Shown here piece by piece: positions 1 to 9,904 of a stretch of 64,000 bases of DNA; position 1 is the first letter of the stretch; each line of letters starts with the position of its first letter. The stretch is from Cordylochernes scorpioides (taxonomy: Eukaryota > Arthropoda > Arachnida > Pseudoscorpiones > Chernetidae): positions 10,659,090-10,723,089 of the forward strand of contig CP092872.1 of the NCBI GenBank assembly GCA_030710605.1. Direction: 5' to 3'. A program made the translations under genes and the position numbers. Below the pieces are notes generated by a model that searched no databases, was not told where the DNA came from, and saw only the letters and a program-made list of their open reading frames with translations.

Positions 1-2
1 AT

Positions 3-1040
3 CCAAACATACCAAAGTTCTATATAATTCCTAAACTACACAAAAAACCTATTTCTTTCAGAACAATCACATCTGGTATAAATTCAGTTATAAAAAACAT
101 TGATATACAATTAGCTTCAACACTACAATTTATTATAAATAAATTAACTAATAAATATAATTATAAATTTATCGACTCAAATAGTAAAATCATTAACTAT
201 TTAATGAACACAATTGGACAAACATTGAAACAGTACACACATTTGACTTTGAGGACCTATATTCTAAAATAAATTTAAGAGATCTAAATAATAAAATAAC
301 CAATTTATTTAACGAAATCATTAATGATAAAACTTTCCACATTAAAATTATTCATAACAGATATAAAACAATTAAATTAGATCTTAAAACAGCAAAAACT
401 CTACTGGAAACATTTTTAAATTTTAACTATATAGAATTTAAAAATAAAATATATATTCAATCAGAAGGCGTTCCCATGGGAACTTCTTCAAGTCCTTTAT
501 TAGCAAATCTAATATTATTCTGGTACGAAAGTGAATACTTTCTACAAAATAATGTTAATTGGCAAATGTTCCGTTATGTAGATGACATTATAATATTTAA
601 TAATCCACAGTTCAAAACCTTAATACCTAAAATATATCCTAAATACTTGAAACTTAAGAACAATGAAAAAATTTATAGAAACAAAAAGGTTAACTTTTTA
701 GACCTAAATATAGACCTTACAAATAATGCTATTAAAATTTATAATAAAAAAAGTAATTATATAATTTCAATATTATAAAATACTGTAATATGAATTCTAA
801 TATATCATTATATTGCTGTAAAGGTATATATTTTGGTCAGTTTCTAAGATTTTATAGAATAAATAATGTATTAGAAAATTTCATAGAAGATGTTAAAAAT
901 TTAAACATGGAATTTATTAAAAACAAATTTAGTATCAGACAAGTAAAATATTTCAACAGTATATCAATTATAAAATACTTAAAAAAAAAATGGAAGTATC
1001 CATTTATTAAATCAACTTTCTATAATTTCTCTCAATAATA
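3..1040 (+). pseudogene. Penelope-like element reverse transcriptase, frameshifted fragment
   Basis: Three consecutive stretches in different frames give one Penelope-like RT. From base 3 the frame encodes a PKFYIIPKLHK block followed by an FR-TI block, ending near 230. A second frame carries FDFEDLY (from 242), GVPMGTSSSP (near 470) and RYVDDI (near 570, the catalytic box), stopping at 778. A third frame, 790-1038, carries GIYFGQFLRFYRIN and a basic tail. These blocks and their order are typical of Penelope-like RTs, which copy element RNA onto a nicked chromosome end. I see no GIY-YIG endonuclease downstream, and the start lies outside the window. At least two frameshifts make it inactive. 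No intact start codon was chosen because the piece is 5' truncated by the window edge. Family assignment is confident, clade is not. Confidence 0.8.
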
Positions 1041-2269
1041 ACTAATACAAATTTATAATCTTTATCAATTAGTTAAACTTAAATTAAATAGCTGATTTGA
1101 AGATTTTTTCACAAGATTTTTAAAGTAATATTGTATAGAGTTCATTTTGTTTAATCTCCAATTTCTGGCGAGGAAAATGGAAATTAAATAAAAGTGAATT
1201 TTCACAATTAATAGCTTTATTAAACTCTAATAATTTGCCTTTTTAAAGGAATATTGAAAGATGAATAAGTGTTGAATCAGTTATATTAATATAACTGGCT
1301 GTAAAGATTATAAAGTTTGGATTTCTTCCCTTAACTATCTTTTCTTTCTTCATTGGATGTCTTGTTGTTCTAAAACTTCAAAATAAACGGTCTAATTTTG
1401 TCCCCCCCCCCCCACAACATGTGTCATCCAGAAATAGATGTTTACAGTTGGAGGCGTCGCGGACGAGGTAGGTTCACAGTTGGAATTTGTTAACACTTAT
1501 ATTTGTTATATCTGTTCATATAAATGTTTCACTGAAGTAACTTTATATTAACACATAAAATCCGGTTGAAAAGAGATCTATGACATAATAGAGAAGGGAT
1601 GAAATGTCGCTGAACTTCTATTTGAGAATTCCCGGTTCAGCAGATCTCTTTTTCCAATAATTACTCCAATTTAATTTTTTTTGTATATGTCTGGTCTACC
1701 ATTAGGGTTTCAAAACATAATAACCAAACTTATAACAAAAGTTAATTCATAGTATAGATATATTACTAAATACAACTATTTATATTCATATTTTAAAATA
1801 AAAAAAAATTAAAAAATCATTTAAAAAAAAAAAGGATAAAATATAAAATTATAAAAATATATATATATACTAACAATCTTATCTACCTTCTTTACAAAAC
1901 TTTTTGTTTTCTTATTATTAGTTTGATTAAAAGTGCATGGTTCTGTCTTTCTCTCTTTTCTCTAACTACTAAAATTTATAATATTATATATATTCTCACT
2001 TCTATTATTCTATATATAGGATAGAGTATGTCTAAATGACGTGTAAAAGCCGATGCATAAGACGTTACGTTGTTAAATTTTATTGTTATTAATTATAAAT
2101 ATATAATTAACTAGATGATGTTTTAGAAGTAAAGGACTTTTTTTTTCTCTCTATCTATACTAAATAATAACAATTTACAAATTTTATAATTTGAATTTAA
2201 ATAATCAAAATAATGAAGATAATTTTAATAGAAAACTTAACTATAAAACTATACAACTATTTATTGTTA
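1041..2269. other. AT-rich intergenic stretch, no gene recognised
   Basis: I see no coding region, RNA gene or clear transposon end. Notable only are a run of C at about 1401-1412, and AAGAGATCT near 1572 with its complement AGATCTCTTT near 1641, which could close a loop of about 60 bases. Part may be 3' sequence of the Penelope-like element. Confidence 0.5.
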
Positions 2270-2273
2270 TATA

Positions 2274-2321
<48 letters not shown>
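2270..2321. repeat. (AT)n microsatellite, gypsy insertion site
   Basis: An alternating TA tract runs directly up to the left LTR. The same TATA sequence resumes right after the right LTR (8875-8882), so the gypsy element landed in this tract and the 4-bp duplication reads TATA on both sides. Confidence 0.85.
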
Positions 2322-2325
<4 letters not shown>

Positions 2326-2637
2326 GTATTAAGGTATATCTTTGAATAATTATAAATTTAAAACTCTAAATTTGTATATAAGAAATAATAGACGCGACAA
2401 AAAGAAACGCAGCCATTTTCTCTTTGTTTATTATTCCACCTCCCTTTTTCTCCCTCTTACCCCTCGGGTCGTTGGTCAAAAAATTATATACAAGCATTGG
2501 CTATTTACTCTTTGATTATAGATATTAAAATATATGGATATGGATATTAAAATATATGGATATGGATATTAAAATATATGGATATAAAAATAAAAAATGT
2601 GTTGACTATTTACAAGTAGTGTGGGAATTATATTGCA
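2322..2637 (-). repeat. Gypsy 3' LTR (left copy)
   Basis: 316 bp, begins TGTCGTATTAAGG and ends ATTATATTGCA on the plus strand. It matches 8543-8874 apart from carrying three rather than four copies of the ATTAAAATATATGGAT unit. It is the 3' LTR because the genes are on the minus strand. Confidence 0.9.
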
Positions 2638-3755
2638 GTGAACCTGCGTGGGGGTGCGCAAGATGAAATTCGTAGCTGCACAGTCTAGATAAAATTTTTA
2701 ATTTTCTCTGAATTGAAAATATCCTAACGAGGTTATGATATACTATTGATATTTTAAACTGTTATTTATTACATCTTTATTATCTAATAAGTCGATAGGA
2801 TTCGAACAGTGCGGGGTTGAAAAGCTAAGACTACGGATGGTAGATCTCTCGGCCACGACTGCTCACTTTGAATATGTTCATATCTTTCTTCATCCTACGA
2901 TCCCTATTCCTGGCTTCTCCAGCTTTAAATATACTTAAACCATGTTCAGCCTTCTTCAACGGGGCCATATGTCATAATATATGCTCTTCCAGGAATAATA
3001 AAGTAAGCCTACAGTCGATCCAGAGAGAGACGGGAGGGTGTCACGTTAGACAGCAGGACATTCCAAAGGGGGCTCCTGGGGGCCGTCACTTGGCACCTCG
3101 GGACTTTGGACAGTTGGTGATTGTGTTCGACGCGAGCGTCCGCCCGGCGACAGCCGGGTCCGCCATCTTGATAACGTTGTCTGTGTACTTTTTCCTATGA
3201 TATACTCGCACATTGAGTTTACGACTCACTCAATGGGAGTACATAGGTCAAAGCACTACAACCAAAATTTACTTCTTTTTTTAAAAAGGATGATCTCTAA
3301 TTCGAACTAACATTTGAAGTGCACATCTTAGGATAGGTTTTACCGAACATCGATTTTCGAAACTAACCGATGGGGTTATACCATATCTTAGAGGAAGATG
3401 TGTTTAAAAACCCCAAAATTTTCTTTTTTCTTTTTAACCCTCGATAGTTTATCTTATAAAAACGCTTATACTAATCCTATAGTTGTTCTATCGTATTGCT
3501 ATACGTAATTTAACTTATTACTATTGTCCTAAATATATCTGTAGGCCTTTACATCTTGTCTGTCCTACACCAGACAAAACGAACGGAGGTATGCGGGGTT
3601 GTTATACCCGACTAACGATAAGCGCTAGCCTCTGCATATTGTAAGGTGGCTAAAGATATTTATAAGCTATTTAAACCCACACACGCATTAAGTGTTTTTA
3701 TGTTCACATTTTAAAGTAATATATTCAAGTATTCAAGGTCATATATCATTTGAGT
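2638..3755 (-). other. Gypsy 3' untranslated region
   Basis: About 1.1 kb between the last ORF and the 3' LTR. It is unusually long and richer in GC around 3000-3180 than its surroundings. It contains a tRNA-like stretch at 2788-2862. No further coding signal is convincing: the 110-residue plus-strand frame at 2868-3200 has no recognisable domain. Confidence 0.5.
2788..2862 (-). tRNA. tRNA-Ser-like sequence (pseudo-tRNA or SINE head)
   Basis: Read on the minus strand it starts GCAGTCG, has TGGCCGAGA as an A-box-like element, TGTTCGAATCC as a B-box-like element and ends CGACTTA, so the acceptor ends nearly pair. About 75 nt is short for a serine tRNA, which has a long variable arm, and I cannot fold a clean anticodon arm. 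It is probably a decayed tRNA or the head of a SINE carried in the gypsy 3' region. Confidence 0.35.
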
Positions 3756-4379
3756 TTATGCTTGATTAAAATTATCATATCGCCTCATATAGTCCAACAT
3801 TACATTTATATACAAATTTATATATTCCACTATTCTAACGGTACATTTTATCAAGAACATTTTATAAGAAATATGTAGGTTTGTTTGTATGGGTAGAGGC
3901 AAGATATAAAACAATAAAGGAAGAAGGTATATACAAGATGCAAAATGAGTATAAAGAATCCAAAATATTATTGTGGTAATTAAAAACAATGGAAATTTTT
4001 TAATTCTAAATATAACAGTTTTATACAAAAATGTACACAGAGTGATAACATTATTTATTAACGAGTCTTTATTTAAATAATGTGAAAATTCTTTGGTCGC
4101 CAAGGTTGTTGGTATAAAGACATCAGCATTTGGATTAAGTTTACTGTGTAATTTTTCTTTGGTAGCACCCAAATTACTTTCCACCATATTATCGAATGGA
4201 TTGATTTTAGGGTCTAAGACCAATGTACTGGATTTAGTGGGCTTTACTATTGGTGAAAAAGTTGGTTTGGATGTTATTGGAAAATCAGGCTTATAAAATT
4301 TTTCATCCGTGAAAATACTGTTGTCCAAATGGTTAAACGGTTTGAAACCAATTCCTTGGTCTGGAGGAACCCGGATCAC
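3756..4379 (-). CDS. Gypsy third ORF, hydrophobic C-terminal half, function unknown
   Basis: 207 codons downstream of integrase, overlapping its end by 47 bases in a different frame. The first half (residues 1-110) is polar and proline-rich. Around residues 125-165 there is a long hydrophobic stretch (FPLFLITTIIFWILY and LLPLLFYILPLP) that could form one or two membrane segments, followed by a basic tail. Third ORFs in this position are envelope-like in some gypsy lineages. Here I see no signal peptide, no cysteine-rich ectodomain and no furin-type site, and the protein is short, so an envelope role is only a positional guess. It may equally be a degraded remnant or a chance reading frame. 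Confidence 0.4.
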   Translation of the reverse strand: MIRVPPDQGIGFKPFNHLDNSIFTDEKFYKPDFPITSKPTFSPIVKPTKSSTLVLDPKINPFDNMVESNLGATKEKLHSKLNPNADVFIPTTLATKEFSHYLNKDSLINNVITLCTFLYKTVIFRIKKFPLFLITTIIFWILYTHFASCIYLLPLLFYILPLPIQTNLHISYKMFLIKCTVRIVEYINLYINVMLDYMRRYDNFNQA

Positions 4380-5382
4380 CCAAGATATCTGTAGTGAAGT
4401 GCCTATAAGGAAATAGAAAATAGTTTTGTCTAGGAGGAGAGTCGGGAAGGTCCGTAGGAGGTGTGATATGGGGAATATTTTCTACATATCTACGAAGTTT
4501 TTCTATATTTATAATTTCTGTCTGTAACTGCAAAGGTCTATTTGGTCTATTAATGCGCACTACCTGAGGTGATAGTATTTCCAAGATCTCATATGGGCCT
4601 GTATAGTTAGGTTCCAACTTTGGAGTATTCGGATGCCTATAAACTTTTACCAATACTAGATCCCCTGGTACAAAATCAATCTTTTTATGTTTTTGATCGT
4701 ACATTAGTTTTTCGGCCTTATGCCTTGCTTGGGTCTTTTGTAATGCTATTCTTCTTGCTTCTGAGAGTTCGGGAAATGTCTGAACATGGTTGTTTAAATT
4801 GTTTGGGACTATCCCTTTTAATAAATAGATGGGAGGAAATCCCGTCACTGTATGTGGAGTTAGATTGTAGATTCTGGTGACCCTTTCTATCTGTTTGGTC
4901 CATGTCTGTTTGGGGTGTTCTAAATGGAGTATCTTTAGTTTCCCTGTTATGGTTGCATTCAATCTCTCGCTCAGACCATTTGACTGTGGGTGATTTGCTG
5001 TGGTATACAAGGGTTTTATACCTTGTGAGATTAAAAACCTTCTAAATTGAGCGGATGTAAATGCAGGAGCTCGGTCTGTCAGTAGGTTTTTAGGAATACC
5101 TTCCTGAAATACCCTTTTTAGGATTTGAATATAGGTCAGGGTAGAGGTAGATTTACTAGGAAAAGTCCAACAGTATCGACTCATGTGATCACATATTACA
5201 TGTAAATAAGCTCGGTTACCACCATACTTAGTAAATCCGGCTACTGTGTCCATTGACAAAAGTTCATAAGGTTCCTTCGCGAGTGGTAAGGTACCCATTT
5301 CTCCATATGATGGTCCTTTCGGAGGTTTTATTATTTGGCAAATTTTGCATTTACGGACATAGTTATTTATATCTTTGGTCAT
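4333..5382 (-). CDS. Gypsy integrase
   Basis: Joins element cDNA to host DNA. From the first methionine there are 349 residues. The CKIC pair near residue 12 is the second half of the HHCC zinc finger. The two histidines lie in the same frame upstream, at about 5415-5450, before any methionine, so the true protein starts earlier as part of pol. The catalytic triad is visible: D45 (SMDTV), D103 (LLTDRAP) and E139 (GLSERLN), giving DD35E spacing. A GPY-type motif (YTGPYEILEI) follows near residue 268. No chromodomain is seen. Its frame is offset by one base from the RT ORF, which ends at 5478. The C terminus overlaps the third ORF. Confidence 0.9.
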   Translation of the reverse strand: MTKDINNYVRKCKICQIIKPPKGPSYGEMGTLPLAKEPYELLSMDTVAGFTKYGGNRAYLHVICDHMSRYCWTFPSKSTSTLTYIQILKRVFQEGIPKNLLTDRAPAFTSAQFRRFLISQGIKPLYTTANHPQSNGLSERLNATITGKLKILHLEHPKQTWTKQIERVTRIYNLTPHTVTGFPPIYLLKGIVPNNLNNHVQTFPELSEARRIALQKTQARHKAEKLMYDQKHKKIDFVPGDLVLVKVYRHPNTPKLEPNYTGPYEILEILSPQVVRINRPNRPLQLQTEIINIEKLRRYVENIPHITPPTDLPDSPPRQNYFLFPYRHFTTDILGDPGSSRPRNWFQTV

Positions 5383-5477
5383 ACCATCCCAATAATACTG
5401 ACTAGTGATTAACCTAGTGAGTTGTGTGATTCCTGGATGGTTATACCATTCGTGTGCTTTCTGGAGTAACTTATTTC

Positions 5478-7748
5478 TTAGTTATCAGGTACGACTACTC
5501 TGGGTACGCCCTTTTTAGTAATAATCGCAAGTCCATCAGTATTGATGAGAGATTGATATTTCTCAGGTACACGATGCTGGTGTTCCTCTAATTGTTGAGC
5601 CTCTAGAAATCCGCAAAATGGTTGTCTTGATAATAAATCTGCTTCGAGTTGTTTTTTACCTTTCAGATAGTGTATGTCAAAAGTGTATGGGCTGAGTCTC
5701 AAGGACCACCGAAATAACCTACCTGACGGATTTTTAATATTTTTCAAATAGACCAGAGCTTGGTGATCAGAATAAATGGTGAAATGTCTACCAAGCAGGT
5801 ACACCCTGAAGTATTCTATAGACTCAATGATAGCTAAACACTCCAGCTCCGAGATGGAGTAGTTCTGTTCATACTTGCGTAGAGAGCGAGAGAAATATTG
5901 TACAGGATGTTCTTCTCCATTTTCATCCTTTTGCTTTAGAATTCCGGATATCCCTAATGTACTCGCGTCACAATATAAGAAGCAGGGTAAATCTTCTTTA
6001 AAGATATGTAAAACTGGTGATGCAGTTAGGCTGCTTTTCAAATCTTCAAATGCCTTCTGACATTCAAGAGTCCACTTAAAAGGAATATTCTTTTTAAGAA
6101 GTATATTTAAAGGCGATCTAAGCTGTGCATAATGGGGAATGAATTTATGATATACATTTACGACACCTAAAAATGACTGTAAAGTTTTAACATTAGTCGG
6201 AGGTTGGATGGTTCCTATTACCTGAGTGTTAGTTAGGTGAGGTTTATAAGTGCCCTGTGTGATTTCGTATCCTAGGAAGCTAATGGAGGTCTTACATAAT
6301 TGACATTTGTTAAGGTTGAGGCGGATATTTTCTGCCCTGCATAGTTGGAAGAATAAACGAAGATGTTCTAAGTGTTCTTCAAAACTATCAGAAAAAATTA
6401 TAAAATCATCATAGTAGTGTTCTAGAAATTGGAAGTTATATTTTCTAAGTATTTGTCCAATAGCTCTCTCGAAGATCTGTGGTGAGCTTCGTAGCCCGAA
6501 AGGTAATCTTTTAAACATGTACACTCCTGCGTGGGTGGTGAAGGCTAAATAAGGTCGAGAATCCGGATGGATAGGAACTGTCCAATAAGCGTTGCTCAAA
6601 TCAAGGCTGGAAAAATACTTAGCTTTCGAGAGTTTTTCTATCACTGATTCTATTAATGGTATAGGTTGGGGATCAACTGGAATGTGTTCATTTAATTTTC
6701 GAAAATCCACACACATTCTAAATGTTCCATTTTTCTTTTTTACTAGAGTAATAGGTGAAGCATATTCACCTATGGCCGGTTCTATTATATTATTTTTTAA
6801 CATCTCATTGATTTGTATATCTATTTCTTTCCTATATGTAAATGGTATTCTATACGGTCGCAACCTGATTACTCTATCTGTATTTGGTTTAATCTGTACA
6901 GGTTGGATATGTAGGGTAGGAACTTTAAATGGGTCTGTAGGAAATATTTCAGCAAATTCTTTCAATAACCTAATTAACTTAAGGTCTAATAAGTTGTTTA
7001 TCTTATGATACTTATCAATTAAATCACTGGTTAACTTATTTTCCCCTGGAATGCTTGATTGAGTGGAAAGTGTCTGTTGTAAATGATTAACATAGAGTGG
7101 ATTACTTCCTGAAGGTGCACAGTGATTATCTAAGATTTGTGTATTAACAATATGAAGGTGTTGGTTTATATTATATTTCCTATCTGGATTTATCACATTG
7201 TATGCATCATTTACATAAGCCAAATCTGTTTCAAAATAAAAAGGAGTAGCAGGAATATTTGTGCCTTGTTGACTCACTACATTTCTATTGAATTCAATTC
7301 TAGTTTTTAATTTTTTTAGAGTATATAATCCTATTAGTGCAATTTCATATGGTAGATTAAATATATAAAATTTTAAGCTAACTTTTCTTTTAAAAAAACT
7401 GACTGGTAAAATAACATAAAATATAGGTTGGATTGGTCCACTCAATGTATTAATTCTAGAATGCTTATTAACTGAATATTTAGTTGTATTTCGAAATATA
7501 TCTGATGGCAAAATTTTATGCAAATAATCAAAAGATATTAGGTTAATGGTAGAGCCAGTATCCACAAGAAATTTAACATTGAAGGTGAAAATAGATAAAT
7601 TAAAAAATAGTCTTACATTATGCTGGTCCTTTCCTTGATGAGGGATCACATCCTTGTGATCTGGGTTGATGTCCGCTCGATGTGGCTGGTTCCCTGGGTT
7701 CCTTGGGCAGCGTGTTATCCGCGTAGTTGCGAAAGGCAAAACGTCCAT
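5478..7748 (-). CDS. Gypsy protease - reverse transcriptase - RNase H
   Basis: 756 codons. Aspartic protease: VDTGS at residues 62-66. RT: the RMCVDFRKLN block near 344, SSLDLSNAYW near 380, the LPFGLRSSP block near 415 and the catalytic YYDD at 445-448 (YIDD or YVDD is commoner in gypsy elements). RNase H: CDAS at 593-596, the acidic SELEC at 633-637 and SDHQAL at 660-665. Its length and order match a normal gypsy pol up to RNase H. The ORF overlaps the end of gag by 131 bases in another frame, so expression would need a frameshift. The first methionine lies inside gag-overlapping sequence and is probably not the real start. It ends with TAA at 5478, just where integrase should continue. Confidence 0.93.
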   Translation of the reverse strand: MDVLPFATTRITRCPRNPGNQPHRADINPDHKDVIPHQGKDQHNVRLFFNLSIFTFNVKFLVDTGSTINLISFDYLHKILPSDIFRNTTKYSVNKHSRINTLSGPIQPIFYVILPVSFFKRKVSLKFYIFNLPYEIALIGLYTLKKLKTRIEFNRNVVSQQGTNIPATPFYFETDLAYVNDAYNVINPDRKYNINQHLHIVNTQILDNHCAPSGSNPLYVNHLQQTLSTQSSIPGENKLTSDLIDKYHKINNLLDLKLIRLLKEFAEIFPTDPFKVPTLHIQPVQIKPNTDRVIRLRPYRIPFTYRKEIDIQINEMLKNNIIEPAIGEYASPITLVKKKNGTFRMCVDFRKLNEHIPVDPQPIPLIESVIEKLSKAKYFSSLDLSNAYWTVPIHPDSRPYLAFTTHAGVYMFKRLPFGLRSSPQIFERAIGQILRKYNFQFLEHYYDDFIIFSDSFEEHLEHLRLFFQLCRAENIRLNLNKCQLCKTSISFLGYEITQGTYKPHLTNTQVIGTIQPPTNVKTLQSFLGVVNVYHKFIPHYAQLRSPLNILLKKNIPFKWTLECQKAFEDLKSSLTASPVLHIFKEDLPCFLYCDASTLGISGILKQKDENGEEHPVQYFSRSLRKYEQNYSISELECLAIIESIEYFRVYLLGRHFTIYSDHQALVYLKNIKNPSGRLFRWSLRLSPYTFDIHYLKGKKQLEADLLSRQPFCGFLEAQQLEEHQHRVPEKYQSLINTDGLAIITKKGVPRVVVPDN

Positions 7749-8487
7749 CTCCAGGTCGACGAAAAGTTGCTAATTGCCCATATTGTGGCCGGTAATGACC
7801 TCGGCTAGGCGGGGGAGTGGATTCGGGTTGCCAGCGGTCGAGGCCACGCTGTGGTGTCGGTTGTCCTCGAGTTACTGGCCGCTTTTGGATGGTGTTTACA
7901 TAGTCCAACCATTCTTCAGGCGTCTGTGGATTCCTGGTGTATATCATTTTCTTCAAATCATACGTTACACCTGCCGTAAGTGCTTCAACAATCTGTTTGT
8001 TTGGAAGTGAGTTCTCTAATGCACCCACAACCTTAAAATGGTAATAATCGTTAATTTTTTCTGGCTTTTCCAATTGGTGAGTGAACAATTCTTCCAACGT
8101 TGTCTTCTTCTTTGATATATAGATTGTGGACAGTTTCTGTTTGATATTTAAATAAGTCTCTTGTTCTAAGCCCAATCGATAAAATATATTTTTAGCTCCT
8201 TCTTCTAAATTTAGAATAACTAAATTTTTTCTGTCTCGTTCATCGTTCGTTGCATCCTCAATGTTACGAAAGAAAATATTTATATCTTGATTGAGGCCAG
8301 AGAATTTACTTATATGATTTTTATTTGAGATCGTCTGTTGTTGTATAATTTGTGTTAGTAAATTAATTTGTTCTTTCATTAATTTAAATTCCATATTATC
8401 GTTTCTGTCAGAAAAATGAGTGTCGGTATCTGACTTCCTTTTTGGCATTTTTGTGGCGAATGGTTGTAGGCTAAAGGTTAAATCCAA
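7618..8487 (-). CDS. Gypsy gag-like protein
   Basis: 289 codons, first ORF after the 5' LTR, starting 56 bases inside it. The N-terminal third is lysine-rich and polar, with a predicted helical segment (KLMKEQINLLTQIIQQQ). The middle (about residues 60-195) has the helical, tryptophan-ended layout of retrotransposon capsids (EEWLDYVNTIQ). The C terminus is rich in arginine, proline and glycine. I see no CCHC zinc knuckle, so RNA binding may rely on the basic tail. The role as capsid is inferred from position and composition, not from a diagnostic motif. The pol ORF begins inside its 3' end. Confidence 0.75.
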   Translation of the reverse strand: MDLTFSLQPFATKMPKRKSDTDTHFSDRNDNMEFKLMKEQINLLTQIIQQQTISNKNHISKFSGLNQDINIFFRNIEDATNDERDRKNLVILNLEEGAKNIFYRLGLEQETYLNIKQKLSTIYISKKKTTLEELFTHQLEKPEKINDYYHFKVVGALENSLPNKQIVEALTAGVTYDLKKMIYTRNPQTPEEWLDYVNTIQKRPVTRGQPTPQRGLDRWQPESTPPPSRGHYRPQYGQLATFRRPGDGRFAFRNYADNTLPKEPREPATSSGHQPRSQGCDPSSRKGPA

Positions 8488-8542
8488 TAAAGTTTTAAAA
8501 AAGAAAAAACGTACCGGTTATTATATCCTGTCGGCTAAATAC

Positions 8543-8874
8543 TGTCGTATTAAGGTATATCTTTGAATAATTATAAATTTAAAACTCTAAATTTGTATAT
8601 AAGAAATAATAGACGCGACAAAAAGAAACGCAGCCATTTTCTCTTTGTTTATTATTCCACCTCCCTTTTTCTCCCTCTTACCCCTCGGGTCGTTGGTCAA
8701 AAAATTATATACAAGCATTGGCTATTTACTCTTTGATTATAGATATTAAAATATATGGATATGGATATTAAAATATATGGATATGGATATTAAAATATAT
8801 GGATATTAAAATATATGGATATAAAAATAAAAAATGTGTTGACTATTTACAAGTAGTGTGGGAATTATATTGCA
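8543..8874 (-). repeat. Gypsy 5' LTR (right copy)
   Basis: 332 bp, same termini as the left LTR. The 16-bp size difference is explained by one extra copy of the ATTAAAATATATGGAT unit near 8790-8805. No other difference was seen by eye. Promoter function is expected of a 5' LTR but I did not find a clear TATA and initiator pair. Confidence 0.9.
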
Positions 8875-8954
8875 TATATATATATTCTTTCATTGGCCTT
8901 GTAGAACGAGAGTGGTGTACGCGTGCGCGCATGCTCTAGTGAAAAACACAAACA

Positions 8955-8992
8955 TCCTCGATAAAGAGAGGCGAGTTGCCCCTCGAAATATT
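8955..8992 (+). repeat. Degenerate hairpin with GAAA box, retroelement-end type
   Basis: Pattern CTCGATAAAG, hairpin arms around a short loop, CTCGAAATATTGG, then AATAAA a few bases later. The 9910 copy has the same layout. I read both as decayed hammerhead-type hairpins that once sat at a retroelement end. The required CTGANGA box is not intact, so no activity is expected. Confidence 0.4.
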
Positions 8993-9569
8993 GGAACAAT
9001 AAATTCATTATAAATACAATATATGAATCTTTTTTAAATATATTTTAATTATGGAGAGATTCTTCAATCTTCAATATATATATATATATATATAATATAA
9101 GAAAGTGTGATTGTATTCTGGTGAAGATATACAGAAAAGGGAATGGAGTAAAAATGTAACTAATCCAGTGGACAGCTCTTCAAACATCGTCTGCCTCGCA
9201 TTATTTCTGAGAGCTTCGCTTATGGTACTTGGAATGTTCTTTTCTATCAGTGCTTCTCCTGTCTCAGTATTGATAGAGATTTATTGCAGATGATTCCATC
9301 TATATTCTACATATAGCGTCTCAGATAGAACATCTATCTTTTTATATATGCAAATATGGTGACCCTTTATATTTCTGGATATATATATATTTCTTGTTAT
9401 TTATATTTATTTTTATACCTAAAATCTTTTTACACTTAGTACAAATAATTTTAAATATAAAATAGGCGTTATTGTTAATTTTCAAAATATTCACACATAT
9501 TTTTTATAAAATTTATTTTGTCCATAATATAAATATATATAAAAATAAAGAAGGCATCTCCAGACCACG

Positions 9570-9745
9570 AGCACATATGTTTTTTTTTTAAATGGCAGAG
9601 CGCCATCTAGTGGAGCAAAAATAAACTAAACGTTTATTTAGCTTGCTCCGTGATATTCGGCCAACCCAATTTCTTGATAAATCAAGAAAAGCCATCCACG
9701 AACGCGTTTCGCGCTGTTGGCGCTCGCTCGTCAGACGAAACACCT
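9570..9745 (-). mobile_element. Retroelement end carrying a damaged hammerhead ribozyme
   Basis: On the minus strand CTGACGA (9734-9728) is followed by a GCGC / CAACA loop / GCGC hairpin, GAAA (9710-9707), CGCGTT, then CGTGG. Downstream come TTCTTGAT and ATCAAGAA, a TTGGCC box and AGATGGCGC near 9610. This is the order seen at the complete ribozyme at 22889. Damage: four extra bases between CTGACGA and stem II, U instead of C at the cleavage position, and the 5' strand of stem I is replaced by unrelated sequence. It is a relative, probably inactive. Confidence 0.65.
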
Positions 9746-9904
9746 GACCCACTTATCTTTTATTTTTTCTATTGTTTTTTCATGCATAAATATATATATC
9801 AAATTTCTTTCTCCCCATTGAATATAACAAAATATTTTTAAAACTTGATGCTATTGACGTTATGTGGCACTGAGTTTGTTGTTGACACACATTAAAATGT
9901 TATA

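Larger units (their letters stand above)
2322..8874 (-). mobile_element. Ty3/gypsy LTR retrotransposon, nearly intact, young
   Basis: A 6.55-kb element flanked by direct repeats that begin TG and end CA, with TATA duplicated outside. Coding order on the minus strand is gag, protease-RT-RNase H, integrase, then a small hydrophobic ORF. RNase H before integrase in one pol is the Ty3/gypsy order. The two LTRs look identical apart from the copy number of a 16-bp internal repeat, which implies recent insertion. Two features argue against full autonomy: a one-base frame break between RNase H and integrase, and no primer-binding site starting TGG next to the 5' LTR. No purine tract was seen beside the 3' LTR either. 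Confidence 0.9.

Noticed and set aside
2868-3200. 110-codon plus-strand frame inside the gypsy 3' region
   Set aside because: It is antisense to the element, has no domain and no counterpart elsewhere.
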